From Phascolarctos cinereus (taxonomy: Eukaryota; Chordata; Mammalia; Diprotodontia; Phascolarctidae), in contig NW_018344008.1 of assembly GCF_002099425.1 (NCBI RefSeq), positions 9,912,501-9,976,500 on the forward strand: a stretch of 64,000 nucleotides of DNA. The letters run 5' to 3'. The stretch's first letter is position 1; every line of letters starts with the position of its first letter. Of the stretch, positions 20,263-31,682 are shown piece after piece. Position numbers and translations under genes: made by a program. Below the pieces are notes generated by a model, which saw nothing but the letters and a program-made list of their open reading frames with translations, made no database searches and was not told the DNA's origin.

Positions 20263-21236
20263 TATGTAATGGGTAGGAGGCATCTGGTGCATACCCAGAC
20301 CACCTAAGATGGCATTATCCATATGGAAGACGCTAGAGAATACGCTTCCAGGAGACTGGAGGACTGGAACATGCATGACATTCTGGGTAAGCCTACCATA
20401 TAGTGAGGGGCAACCATTTTTTCATTGGATGAATAACTAAAACTGATGCAATTGCTGATGCAATAACATTTGTGTTTGAGGGAGGAGGTGATTCCTCCAT
20501 TCAGAATTGGTGTGACCATAAGGTAAGATGGGAGGGTTCTAGGTCTTCTTCTCCCTCCTTCTCCTCCTCTCCCAGGAGGAGAAATGGACCTGGGTCTTTG
20601 GTGTTTTTGTTCTAGATGCAGAAAGTGAACCGTCTTATTTGGCCTATCAGCACAAGTCACAGGGATCTTGGAATCCAAGAATGCAGGTTGAGTATTGCAG
20701 CCAGGCCAGCAATAATGTCCTGATGAGCAAGGGTCCCTGTCCTCCAGTCCAGCAGAAACCAGTAATGCAGATTTTGGACATGAATTTTTTCAACTGACAG
20801 AATGTAGGAAGTAAGTTATAATGTATATTCAATCACCTCCACTTTCATTCCTCAACCCTCCAAGGTGGTATAAGGAAAGACTGTGACCCTGAAATGTTGC
20901 AGGAAATGATAATATGTTTGTTCTTGCTGTAATGAAAGTAATTATCTCTTTATAAAAGCTAATCTAATGTTGTTATTAAATGAAACTGATTGCTAGTCAT
21001 TGGGTCCCTAAAAATGAGAACACAGCCTGTGGAAATGAGTCAAAGGCAAAGAAGAAAGATTCCTCAAATGCATCCAGTGTCCTAGAGAGCCCTGGGAATG
21101 GTGATGATGATAGTGGAAAACTATGGCAAACTATGGCCCGGAAAGAGTGGGACTACAGTCAACCATTTTCTTATGTATGCCACATGTATAAGAAAATAGA
21201 AAAATATGTAAAGTAGGTACAGAATGATGTTAATGG
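20263..21236. other. Unassigned sequence
   Basis: No repeat family recognised. An open frame of 78 codons (20980-21216) has no known motif and a low-complexity Asp/Ser patch; I do not call it a gene. A CCTCCTT-rich patch lies near 20550-20575. Confidence 0.4.
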
Positions 21237-21885
21237 GAAAGGAGAGACAGCAATAAGAACTGGAGAGATCAAGAAGGCCTTTGTAGATATCTTTGTAGAT
21301 ATTGATTCATGACCTGACTCCTGAAGAGAAGAAAAAGATGAGGAGGAAATGTATTCTAAGAAAGCCTAGACAAAGGAACAGTGGTGGGAGATGGAATGTC
21401 ATGGATGGGAAACAACAAATAGACCAAGCTATCAAGAACATAGAATCCAGGATTGGGTTAATGTAAAATCAGTCTAAAAAAGATAGATTGAAGTGTAGAC
21501 TAGTGTAGGCTTTACATGCCAAACAGAGGAGCTTATATTTAAATCAAGTCAATAGAAAACCATTGAAGCTTCTGAAGTAGAGGAGTGACATTTTCAGATT
21601 TGTGCTTTAGGAGTATTTATTTGGCAGTTATGTGGAGGATGGACTGGAGAGTAGGGAGACCAGAGGAAGGGAAACTGAACAGGAGGTTAGTGAAATAATC
21701 CAAGGGAGATGTGATAACAGTCTTATCTGGAGTGACAGATGTGAATGGAGAGAAGGGGACAGATATAGTGATTTTGTGGAGGGAGATTTGAGAAAATTTA
21801 GCAAGCAATTGATGGAAAATGAAGAGTTGAGCATGACCCCAGTCTGTGAATCTGAAGGACTAGAAAGATGGTGGTACTTTCAACA
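21237..21885 (-). mobile_element. L2 LINE ORF2 fragment
   Basis: Antisense L2: 'tttacatgccaaacagagga' (21512-21531), 'aaccattgaagcttctgaag' (21559-21578) and 'ggaggatggactggagag' (21633-21650) are collinear with the other reversed L2 fragments at 2446-3665 and 24641-25075. Confidence 0.82.
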
Positions 21886-21944
21886 CAAATAAGGATAAAG
21901 CACCCTTGATCCTTGGAAGATAAAGACAAAGTAGACTGTAATAT

Positions 21945-22268
21945 ACAGTTCTCCCTTCTGCATCACAACTTCTCCCATGATAGTTTTGATATATTGTGGG
22001 TTGGCTTAAGAAATTAAATGGGATTTTTTGGGGAGTTTTGTGGAAGTGGCAGATGACAACCAAAGGCCAGCAGATGACACAGAGCCTATGACCAAATACT
22101 TAACCCAAATTTTACAATAAGGTACTGTAATCACCCCATAAAAGAAAAAGAATAAACTTCAGACTTCTCTGGTATAAAGGGAGGGCCAAAAAATTTTATG
22201 TGGATTTTCTAGATTGCAGGGGTATGGGGCACCCATAACCCCTTGCTATGTGGAAGGGTCAACTCTAC
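21945..22268. mobile_element. Tigger-like (pogo group) DNA transposon fossil
   Basis: The right end, read in reverse, begins 'gttgacccttccacatag' and continues 'ttatgggtgccccatacc', like the Tigger/MER2 terminal sequence. The interior 'gaaattaaatgggatttttt' and 'ccaaaggccagcagatgac' fits the same group. No transposase seen. Left boundary uncertain. Confidence 0.5.
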
Positions 22269-22945
22269 TATTATTCTGCTTTGTGTGTTCCTTTTTCTAA
22301 TCTCTACGGCTCAATATCTTCTAAGGCAGGATGACTTAGGCAAAGAGAAGCCATCAAGTACCTTGTATTTACTTTGCCCTCCTACCTCGAAACAGAATGG
22401 ATTATGATGGTAGTTTTTATCAGTTTGTCTAGTCTAGTTTTTAGTGACCAGCAATAGGGCTTCTACAACTTCCTTCAAGAAACCATTTCATAGTTTTATG
22501 GATTTCGTCACTCAGGAATGTTTCGGTAGCTTTGCCAGTTCCATATATAAAGAACACCAATGTCCACAATTTGTGGCTTGATGATGCTGTGTCATCTATG
22601 GCTAAGAGTTAGCTTCAGTTTTTAGTTACTACATTTCATCACAACAGTGATAGTCCCATCATTTTCTAAATATTTCTAAGAATTACTACTCTATCAGATG
22701 CCCAAGTATTAGATTTTATATTTCTAGGTCAGCTCCAATATCAAAAGTTTCCTTTATACATTTCTACATTCATAATTTATTTTGTGTATATCATTATCTT
22801 CTATTGTCTTTGTAACATCCTCAGCACTGCTGGTTACAAGGATAGAAAGACAAAACAAAGCATGACCTCAGTTCAATATCATTGGTTGAATTCAGCATAA
22901 TGAGTTAAATGCTGAACCAGTGAAGCATCAATATACACCATGCAG
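22269..22945. other. Unassigned sequence
   Basis: AT-rich, no family recognised, no meaningful open frame. Confidence 0.4.
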
Positions 22946-22947
22946 GT

Positions 22948-23142
22948 CATATGAAAGTACTTCAGAGGCCATCTAACCCAGCCCCATCACTTTATAGAAG
23001 AGAAAATCAATGGAAAGTGAAATGATGTGTACAGGGGCAGAAAGTACAATATCTACTAAGTACCAAGGGAGGATTTGAATCCAGATGTTCCAAAACCCAA
23101 GTCCAGCACTCTACTTACTATGCCATGTTGTCTAATTTTATG
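22948..23142 (-). mobile_element. MIR-type SINE
   Basis: 'cagaggccatctaaccca', 'gaggatttgaatccagatg' and 'ctctacttactatgccatg' show the antisense order of an old tRNA-headed SINE. Confidence 0.75.
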
Positions 23143-23244
23143 CTATGGTGTTTAAAAAACTCAGATGTTACTTAACATTAGATTTAAATAAACATGTCTT
23201 GCTCAGTGTTATAACTGGATTTATTAGAATTTTGATTTATTTAT

Positions 23245-23612
23245 CTCATCCAAACTTCAATTGTGTAAAACCCTCATTCTTTTTTTTTTTTGTCATGTAA
23301 AACATTTCTATGTTAGCCATGTTGGAAAAAAGCAAAAAAAAAAAAAGAGAGAGAAATGAAAAGCATGCTCCAATCTGCACTCAGAGTTCATCTGAGTTCA
23401 CCTGTTTCTGGAGGTGCATAGCATTTTTCATCTTGAGTCCTTTCGAATTGTCTTGGATCATTGTATTGATCAGAGTGGCTAAGTCTTTCACAGTTGATCA
23501 TCATTACAACATTGATGTTACTGTGTACAATGTTCTCTTAATTCTGCTCACTTCACTTTGCATCAGTTCATATAAGTCTTCCCATGAAAAACCTTCATTT
23601 CAAAAGAAACTC
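23245..23612 (-). mobile_element. L1 LINE 3' tail
   Basis: The reversed A-rich 3' end (T run near 23280-23291) is followed by 'tctatgttagccatgttgg', 'gtcttggatcattgtattg', 'agttgatcatcattacaac' and 'cactttgcatcagttcata', the typical marsupial L1 3' region. It stops near 23612, so the element is 5'-truncated. Confidence 0.85.
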
Positions 23613-24345
23613 TCTCACCTTTGACATATGAGATTTTAAAAAAATGTGAACAGGTAAAATGCTAATGTTCAAACTTTTATTTTGTTGGTGTATTCGTTTT
23701 CCTCCTTTAGTTTTTTCTAAGATTAAATATGTTGCGAAGTTTGCATCTATAAAGATATGGTTAAGAAAAATGAAGGACAATTGTTTTGGATATCTTACCT
23801 GGAGTTCCCCACTTGTAGCATGTAAAGGGTAAGGATAAGATGAAGGCTCTCCTTTTCTAATGTAAATGGAGTCCTCACAAACTAGGGGCCAGGAGTAACA
23901 ATGAGTAGAGGAAGCCTATGTGTGACAGTTGTTGGTAAAAGTTTGCTTAGGTAAGTAGAGACTCTGTAAATGACGCAAAGAGTTGGGCTGTAAGCAGGGA
24001 AAATTCCCAGCTGGTGACCAGCCATAATAAACTGCAACTTTGCTGCCCCAAGCTAAATGGCAGCAGCAAGCCACAGCATTGGAGGGAAAACACAGAGGCT
24101 TAGCAGCTCCACAGCCCAGAGACATTTCCCAGCCCCTACCTTGTGAGGCTTATTCATTCCAAGCTCATATTTGCCTTATGACCCAGTAGAGTAGATAGGA
24201 AAGGCATAGGGACTGTCCTTGGGATTTTATTACTACAGAAAATTCCCAGATGAGGAAATTCATTCTGCAAATGTAGGTCATTACCTTCTCTGGAAAGTTT
24301 TGGAGATTTGCCTAGAGTACTGAGGTTGCTGGTGTCCTGTAGGGC
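23613..24345. other. Unassigned sequence
   Basis: No repeat recognised, except that 24250-24330 weakly resembles reversed MIR. No exon-like signal. Confidence 0.4.
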
Positions 24346-24640
24346 TCCATCATGAGTTCTCTTCTCTTCTCTTCTCCCTCTGTACTATTTGACTAAGGAA
24401 TCACATCAGCCCCCATGGATTCAATTATCATTTCAATGCTCATGATTTTCAAATCTATTCATTCAGTCTAACTTCTGTGGACATTTCAAATGGGATGTCC
24501 TATATGCATCTTACACTCAACATGCCTCAAAATGAACTCATTATTTTTCTCCCACCCCCTCAAAAAAACCCTCCTTTCTTCATAACCTCCCTATTATTGT
24601 TGAGGGCATCACTATCTTCCCAGTCCCTTAGGCTCACAAA
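24346..24640 (+). mobile_element. L2 LINE ORF2 fragment, sense
   Basis: The L2 segment between reverse transcriptase and C-terminus. The frame near 24477-24600 reads MDISNGMSYMHLTLNMPQNE followed by LIIFLPPP, matching the L2 pattern of a short aliphatic run ending in NELIIFPP. It ends near 'cccttaggctcacaaac', where an opposite-strand L2 piece begins. Confidence 0.8.
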
Positions 24641-25075
24641 CAGAGGATTTTTATTGGATTCTAGAATTGATAGGAAGCCACTGGAGTTTATTGAGTAAGA
24701 AGATGACATGGTCCAACCTGCACTTTAGGAAAATCATTTTGACAGTATGATGGAGGATGACTGATATGAGGAGGCACTGGTGAAAAGGAGACCAACCGGA
24801 AAGTTACTATAGTACTCCAGGTTTGAGGGGGATAAGGATCTGGCAATGTCTGAGAAAAGAAAGGTCCAAAGAAATGTCATGAAGTTAAAATAAATAGGTC
24901 TTGGCAGCAGATTGGATTAGGGGAGGGGGAGTTGGTGACAGAGAGAGTGATGAGTTAAGGATAATACCTAGGTTGTGAGCCTGAGGATCTGTCTTCTTAA
25001 GAACTAGGTAAATCAGGAGGAAGAGCACACTTATGATAAAAGACACATTCAATTCAAAGCCTAATGCAAGGGAAG
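24641..25075 (-). mobile_element. L2 LINE ORF2 fragment, reversed
   Basis: 'aggaagccactggagttta' (24673-24691), 'gatgacatggtccaacctg', 'ggcagcagattggattagg' and 'ggttgtgagcctgaggat' are reversed L2. It meets the sense L2 fragment head-on at about 24641. Confidence 0.82.
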
Positions 25076-25194
25076 TTTCCTGACAATTTGATTAGATCCC
25101 AGGACAGTGGGACATTTGATGACTCTTCCCCATGGAGTGTAGGCGTACCTATTTTTGTCATTTTTTCAAGGCAGAGGATGACTTCTGATGGGTT

Positions 25195-25551
25195 TTGAGG
25201 TGTTGGGGTTACCTTCAAAACAACCTGGTTGGCAAAGACTATGGATTCTTATCAGAAGAGCTGCTCTTTGTTAGCCTACAAAAAAGACCTGATAAACCAG
25301 TCTTTTTTCCTTTTTCTGCCCTTCCTGTCTTTTCTACCTTTTCTCTTTTTCAGTTAACAGAACAGAGCACAGCAACGTGCACTTACAGTCTGGAGGGAGA
25401 AGAAGTGAAGTGTGACCAAACTCTTTGCCCCCAGGAATCAGTAATTTACATACTGGGGCAAAATCTCAAGGAAGTTGCACATGCTGGCCTATGTCTTTCT
25501 TGTTCAGTCAACCAGAAAAAATTGCGCGTTTTTTTAGAGCAATATTTCTGA
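25195..25551 (+). CDS. Exon-like open frame, function unknown
   Basis: 118 codons open from ATG to TGA. The interesting part starts at 25354, directly after a long pyrimidine tract ending in 'ttttctctttttcag', a strong-looking splice acceptor. It encodes 65 residues rich in Cys (LTEQSTATCTYSLEGEEV..., five to six cysteines) before the TGA at 25549-25551. A donor-like 'acggtaagg' lies just downstream at 25560-25568. I recognise no domain, and no upstream exon is visible. A frame of this length can arise by chance, so confidence that it is a real terminal exon is low. Confidence 0.18.
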   Translation: MRCWGYLQNNLVGKDYGFLSEELLFVSLQKRPDKPVFFPFSALPVFSTFSLFQLTEQSTATCTYSLEGEEVKCDQTLCPQESVIYILGQNLKEVAHAGLCLSCSVNQKKLRVFLEQYF

Positions 25552-25568
25552 ATTCATGAAACGGTAAG

Positions 25569-26089
25569 GACTAAAGCCTTGAAAGAGTTCCTGTGGAAGC
25601 CCATGACAGAAACAAGCAAGTCCCAGGAGGGAGGTTCATGGATAATGTGCTCTGACTTCAATCATTTGTGTATGGGAAATTTTTATTTCCAAGGTAGTAT
25701 GATTCCAAAATCTAGAATAGATGACATTGCCAAGAAAGGTGGAAAATATTAAAAAGGAAAAGTTTGAAAAAGCAGAACCTTGGAGATACCCTGTATTATT
25801 AGTTATACTGGAAAAATCAAGCTGTTTGGTATTAGCTGAAAGATACTTCATACTCCCTCCTATATCAAACTCAAATATTTATACCACCAACATATGCTAT
25901 AATGATGCCATTGATAGGAATGAACCCTATAAAATTGATTGCAAATAAATAGTACAGTAATTAAATTTTGTGAGGGAAATGTCTCAAAAAGATTCCTCAA
26001 AGTGTCTTTCAATTTTGTATGCTGCCAAAGCTAGGGCTTATAATTAGTTCCAAAAATGAATATTAGTAAAGGACTTCATTTTCTTCCTG
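25569..26089. other. Unassigned sequence
   Basis: AT-rich, no repeat recognised. Open frames at 25636-25851 and 25721-25948 lack motifs. Confidence 0.4.
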
Positions 26090-26141
<52 letters not shown>

Positions 26142-26148
26142 ACACACC
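26090..26148. repeat. (CA)n microsatellite
   Basis: About 28 CA units with one T interruption, then CCATCC. Confidence 0.97.
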
Positions 26149-26890
26149 CATCCACCTCAGTTGAGAGCTATTAGTTTATGAACACACGTTGGTGCTTGCT
26201 GAACAGATTTCGGTTGTTTTTCATGGTTGAATCATTTGCAAAAACAATCACAGAACAGGAAGCATTCTGTTTCTTAACTCTAAGTTCTTAGGTTCTCTAA
26301 GGCTACTAAAGCAGAGGTGGGGGGAAGGTGTATTTGGGGACCAGTGACCTTCAATACACAGTCCCAAGCATAAATTCAAGTTGTAAAACTTCTAATTTTT
26401 TATAGTCTTGCTTTGTTATAGTAACTATTAGTAATATTATTCCCTATAAAGAGAAACTCAAGTAGCCTGGACCTTTGAAAAGAGGCTTACATTCCATGGC
26501 AAAAGTGCTTCCCACATGCTTCAGTCTATTTTTGAATTTTCATAGACAAAATGGTTTATTCTAACTCATAGAGCAATTTTTTTGGTAATGCATCAAGATC
26601 AAGTGCAGCAGGCTCCCAAAAATTTCTGCAAAAAGAAAAAAAAGATGAATTATTTTTTTAAATGGAATAGAGAAAAAATAATCTAGCTGGAAAATGCTAG
26701 GTTGCTCAGTTGTTAAAATTAACAAATTTTCAACATATCCTACTGCCAATAGAAGCTGCCATCAACTATGAGAGAGTTTTAATAAATCATCAAGCCTTTA
26801 TTTAAATCAAATTATTTTACATGCCATCTTCTGTGGACAGATTGCTGTTTGTAAAAGAAAAAAAAATGGAGAGATTGAGGTGGAGATAAA
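26149..26890. other. Unassigned sequence
   Basis: Probably unique. No repeat or gene signal recognised. Confidence 0.4.
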
Positions 26891-26975
26891 TCAGGGGTGG
26901 GGAACCTGCATCCTAGAGGCCACATGTGGCCCTCTAGGTCTTCAAGTGAAGCCCTTTGACTGAATCCAAACTTCT
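26891..26975. mobile_element. hAT-type DNA transposon, one end
   Basis: 'caggggtggggaacctgca' followed by 'ggccacatgtggccctcta' and 'ccctttgactgaatccaaac' matches the terminal region of a marsupial hAT (Charlie-like) family. Only the left half is present. Confidence 0.65.
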
Positions 26976-26992
26976 TTAAAGCCTCAGATAAA

Positions 26993-27245
26993 TAGGCAGC
27001 ATGTTGTAGTGTGACTAGTGTGCTGAACTTGGATTTAGGAAAATTGCAGTTCAAATCTTGCCTCAATTACTCATAAGCTATGTGATCATGAGCAAATAAT
27101 TTACTTCTTTGAGCTCTAATTTCCTCACCTATAAAATCAAAGATAATTATATTACCTACTTCATAGATCTTCAATGAAGACCAAATAAGATAGTGTATGC
27201 AATGTGTTCTCTAAACCTTGAAGTTTGTGAGCTATGATACTATTG
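26993..27245 (+). mobile_element. MIR/THER-type CORE-SINE
   Basis: Diverged but full-length order: head 'aggcagcatgttgtagtgtg', 'aattgcagttcaaatcttgc' (B-box region), core near 27080, 'cctcacctataaaatcaaag' and the 3' block 'tctctaaaccttgaagtt'. Confidence 0.8.
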
Positions 27246-27294
27246 GATTTTATATAGATTTAATTCCAACTTTGTTTTTCATATTTGATCATAG

Positions 27295-27460
27295 ATCAGA
27301 CATTTAGAACTCAAAAGGATCTTAGAACCTGAGTCTAATTCTACTAAGATGCATAGACATATTAAGTAACTTGCCTAAGGTCATACAGATGACAAGTACA
27401 AGGGCCAGGATTTGAAGAGGGACTTCTTTCCACTATGCCATTTAACCTCGATACCACACT
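27295..27460 (-). mobile_element. MIR-type SINE, degraded
   Basis: 'taacttgcctaaggtcatac' and 'ccaggatttgaagaggga' are reversed MIR core and head, with both ends frayed. Confidence 0.65.
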
Positions 27461-27619
27461 GTTAACTTCTGGGTTGAACATACTAATTTCAGTACTTCAA
27501 AAGGTCTTTGATTTTATACATGTGAATATTCTTTCTATAGAGACAGATTACAAACCCTCTGTGCTTTAGTAGATTGTCTTCATATGTTGCTAAAACAAAA
27601 AAAAAATTATTTACCTACT
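27461..27619. other. Unassigned spacer
   Basis: Short AT-rich spacer between two SINEs. Confidence 0.4.
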
Positions 27620-27862
27620 AGTTAACTGCTTAGTGGATAGAATGCCTGCTGTGGAGTCTGGAGGACCTGAGTTCAAAGCTAGCCTCAGACAATTACTAGC
27701 TGTGTGACCCTGGGCAAGTCACTTAACCCTGTTTGCCTCAGTTTCCTCATCTATAAAATGATCTGGAGAAGGAAATGGCAAACCACTCCAGTATCTCTGC
27801 CAAGACAACCCCAAATGGGGTTATGAAGATTCAGAAAGTATTGAAAACAATTGAAACCTACC
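27620..27862 (+). mobile_element. Mar1-like SINE
   Basis: Nearly complete: head 'ctgcttagtggatagaatgc', B-box region 'gacctgagttcaaagc', core 'tagctgtgtgaccctgggc', then 'gagaaggaaatggcaaacc' and 'ccccaaatggggttatgaag'. Confidence 0.92.
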
Positions 27863-27996
27863 ACACAGCCAACTTTCAGAGCCTCTATGATATTAGCTTG
27901 GCTGGTCTTCTGATAACAGAAAATCAGCAGGCCTGTACTCATAGTTTTTCCAGTGTAGATCCTATAAGTTTCATCAAAGTTCTTCATGTATAGTCA
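27863..27996. other. Unassigned spacer
   Basis: No recognised element between two SINEs. Confidence 0.4.
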
Positions 27997-28160
27997 ATCC
28001 AGGGCTCAGCCTGAAGTCAGGAAGACCTAGGTTTAAACCCCGCCTTTGACACTTGCTAGCTGCCTAATCTCCTTTAACCTTAGTTTCCTCATCTATGAAA
28101 TGAGGTTGGATTAGACAACCCCTATGATTTCCTCCACCTCTATATCTATGGTTTTGTAAT
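27997..28160 (+). mobile_element. CORE-SINE with 'ggttggattagacaac' tail
   Basis: 5'-truncated SINE: 'tcaggaagacctaggttt', 'gctagctgcctaatctcctt', 'catctatgaaatgaggttgg', then 'cctccacctctatatctatgg', the tail shared by THER-like SINEs and CR1/L3. Confidence 0.8.
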
Positions 28161-29037
28161 TTGTTTGGCTTCCTTATCTATTCAAAAAATGTCAGGCTCA
28201 AGCATTTATATAATGCAATTTTTTCATATTATATTGGACAGCTTCTTGACACTGGAAATTGATAATCACAGAAACCCAGACCTTTACCATTGCTATCATC
28301 TCATTGTCAGAAGGGCTAGAAGATCTTCGGACACAATTGACACTTTCTTCCTTTCTCCCTCTAATCCCCCTGATTCTACCACCTGATAATTAGCTTTTTG
28401 CAAGATTTCCTCCAGAGATTTTAAAAACCTCATGTCCTTGGAAACAATCCATGCTACGAACTCATACGCAACCTTTTTATGGGACATAATACCAATGTGA
28501 ACATGCAGTCCAGGCCACATGTATTTTGCCCCAACATGGGCTTAGGACATGTCACTGCTTGTGCTCCACTTGCAAAGCCTTTAAAATGAAGATTGCCTCT
28601 ATTCCCTGTTCAGTCATAAAATAAGATGTTAGTGAGGAGGATTGAAAACAGGTAATCAAATTATATATATGCATATATATATTCTTGGAAATTCTTTAGT
28701 AATTATAAATGCAATTCAGGAAATAAAGTTATACTAGCAAAATTAAAAAAGAACAAGACCCTCAACAAAAATTATATTCTCAGAGGTCTATGTGAATTGT
28801 TCAGGAAAAAAGGAGAAAATCCACCTATTTACTCTTGTAAAAATATACAAAGGAACTTTTTTGGTTGGGCTTACATCACTTTAATATTATTCCTATCAAT
28901 AACTATGAAAATCTCAAGACACAAATGCTTTTTTCATGGTCTTAGTTTTTAATCAATTTTCATATGCTTCTTTATTCCAATAATTTCAAAATGAAGATAG
29001 GTAGACATACAGAATGACAGACACACAAATCATCAAT
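28161..29037. other. Unassigned sequence
   Basis: AT-rich, with a short (AT)n run near 28660-28682. The 73-codon frame at 28165-28386 has no known motif. Confidence 0.4.
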
Positions 29038-29126
29038 AGAGGGAGGAAAGAGAAGAGAGGAGGGAGAGAGAGAGACAGAGATAGAGAGAGAGGAAAAAAG
29101 CAGAGAGAGAAAGAGAGAGAGATTCC
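29038..29126. repeat. (GA)n-rich polypurine tract
   Basis: Alternating GAGAGA and GGGAGA units with a few C/T interruptions. Confidence 0.92.
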
Positions 29127-31250
29127 TCATCTATCTTTACAACTTGTCAGAATTTACACAGTTATTACCAAAGCCAAGAGTTTAACTGTGCCATTGAACA
29201 ACAGTCCTACTTTCTACAGTTATATGCTAAATTTCATGGAGCTGATTTAACATTTCTACTTACTGCTTATCAATACAAAGTTACAAGCATATGCTTATGA
29301 AATTGCCTAAAATCATAGGAGCTGTAATCAAATGCAAGTGCACTAATATTCCTTGAAATATTTTAAGCCAATATGCTCAATTCCCATTATGTTTCAGCAG
29401 TAAGACACATTCCTATGTCAATTCTGCTGTTTCAACAGTTTAAAGTTAAAATTTTAACCTAGTTGCTCCTATTGCCAAAAATCATTGCAATAGCTACAAT
29501 ATTAAGGCTCAAAGGGCAAAGTCAAAAATTATAGCCCTTATTTCCTGCAGTCAAATTTGAAAGGAGTGATATGAACTATAAAATACAGACCTTGTTATTT
29601 TATCAAAATGTGTTCTTTTCCAAGGAAGATAAAAGACAAGTGAAAAATGATACCACCTAACAGCTGATTAATTTAAACTATGAAAGGCCATAAGCTTCAT
29701 GTGATTATAACACATAATTTGATAATATTTTAAATGTGCAGAACTATTTGAGCCATTAGATGGAGGGTTGAGCATTACAACATACCAGCTATTTCAAGTA
29801 CTATGTTATTCACGGTTGATGTGAAAAAGATTACATTTCCTTTAGCACACTACAGAAATAGTTTCCATTTTATAGATGTTAAGGTAAATAGCTTTTCCGT
29901 TTGCAGCATTTTATGACTGTTTCTAAGGTGATGCTGATTTTTTTTTTCAATGCAGAAAACAAATGTTCTTGTAACTCCACTAAGCTTGTTTTTTTTTCTT
30001 GTCAAAGGTTATTCCTATTTTTACACTATACTGCTATGCCAGAAAATGTTTCTCACTTCATTATCATGCCCAGACCTTTATACTATCACTTAATAGAGAA
30101 TGAAAATATTTGCCCAGTTTGGGTTTGGGTGTTTCTGAGTCAGAATGATCTTGAAAGATCACATGTATTTTTCAAATGGACTCATTGATGAATAGCAACA
30201 TTTTCCCGAGCTATAGATGCATATGCTTAATAGATTAATTTATTTGATTTCTGTCAGTCACCTGGAGTTTGCTACACTTCCTGTCCATTTGCTGCATGAG
30301 GGAAAAACAGTTATTAAGCAAAGACTCAGACATTTCTAACAGAGCAGGCCTCTTTATTGAAAAAAAAAAGTTAGTCTAAAGTGTTTTTTTTTTAATCCCA
30401 ATTAGTTTTCTGAAATTTTGCTGAAAAAAAAAACTTGAATTGCTTCATATTTTGCTAAGTTTTAAAATGCATGGAAGAAAACTTACTCATAAAGGCCTAA
30501 ATAAGCCATTGTTTATATTTGTTTACTCTGCTGCTTCAGAATTCCGTTAAAAATGAATCCTCACATTCTTACTTTCCTGCAAACAGTGATGGGTTTGTTC
30601 CACCCCACTTTACTTGGGTTTCTTATTTCTCAATTGCTTTAAGGGCAAAACATACATGAATCACTGTTTTATTCAGGCTGATAGTATATGAAAGTTTAAC
30701 CCTCAGAACTCCAGAGCTGTGTGTTTTGGCTTCATTCCAAACACACCATCAGATACACATAGGGTACACTTTGTCTCTGCTCAAATCATGAGAATGCAGG
30801 CACTGCAGATTATATACTACCTGCTTAAAAAAAATAAACTGGCCTATCTTTTACTTTTAGTTATGAGATTATAAATTTTTCCCATGGTTCCTTTAAAAGT
30901 GAGTTGTGTATGAATTGTGTCATAGAAATGAACTTTGGAATGTTATTTGAATATATCAATATGATTCTGTTTCTCTTATTTTGGGGGTGTTTTTTAAAAA
31001 GGAAAACTAGCTAAGTTTTGATATTCAATTCAGCTACCTGCCAGTAGCCAATTCTGCTTGTATTTGATCTTTAATTTGTGGGTGGAAATAACTGGAGAAA
31101 GACTTGTTTGTTCTTGAGGAAGTAAGGAAAGTTGTATATCTTAAGACTCAAGTGAAAAAAATCTCATTCTAAAATTAATGCCCAAACAGTGACAAATAAT
31201 TTTCAGGTTAATACTTAACTAAAACTTTTCAGATAGATTTTTTAAGGAAT
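29127..31250. other. Apparently single-copy stretch of 2.1 kb
   Basis: No SINE, LINE, LTR or DNA-transposon block was recognised, which is exceptional in this window. It contains ATTA/TAAT-rich clusters (for example around 30214-30250, 'atgcatatgcttaatagat') as seen in conserved regulatory sequence, but AT-richness alone can produce these. There is no exon-like frame; the 95-codon frame at 29901-30188 has no motif. Confidence 0.45.
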
Positions 31251-31252
31251 AT

Positions 31253-31253
<1 letters not shown>

Positions 31254-31287
<34 letters not shown>
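31254..31287. repeat. (TA)n microsatellite
   Basis: About 17 TA units. Confidence 0.97.
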
Positions 31288-31291
<4 letters not shown>

Positions 31292-31502
31292 AATCTGATG
31301 TCCAAATAATTAACAAAATTTTGTTTTAAAAAGTGACTGAAGTCAGTTAAACAATAAAGACGTTTCCTTTCTATTTCTTCCCATATAACAGACTTCTTTT
31401 TTCTAAGTGGATTAGTGTAATGCCTGAAAAATTCTATGTTACTATTCTTTCTGAATAAATTGATAACCAAGAGTTCAAGTGTTCTTGAAATCTATCAAAT
31501 TC

Positions 31503-31666
31503 TTTTTTTTCTTTTTTTTTTTTTTGTGGTGTGGGGTAATTGGGATAAAGTGACTTGCTCAGGGCCACACAACTAGTAAATGTCAAGCACCTGAGGCTGA
31601 ATTTGAACTCAGGTCATCCTGACTCCAGGGCTGGTGCTCTATCCACTGTGCCACCTAGCTGCCCTG
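31503..31666 (-). mobile_element. WSINE1-like SINE with target duplication
   Basis: Reversed: T-rich tail first, 'agtgacttgctcagggccac', 'ctgaatttgaactcaggtc', and the reversed head 'ccactgtgccacctagctgc'. Flanked by 'aatctatcaaattct' (31488-31502) and 'aatctgtcaaattct' (31668-31682), a target duplication with one difference, so a comparatively recent insertion. Confidence 0.95.
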
Positions 31667-31682
31667 GAATCTGTCAAATTCT

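Noticed and set aside
20980-21216. 78-codon frame with polar composition, considered as a small gene.
   Set aside because: No motif, no splice or promoter context; length is within chance expectation for 64 kb.
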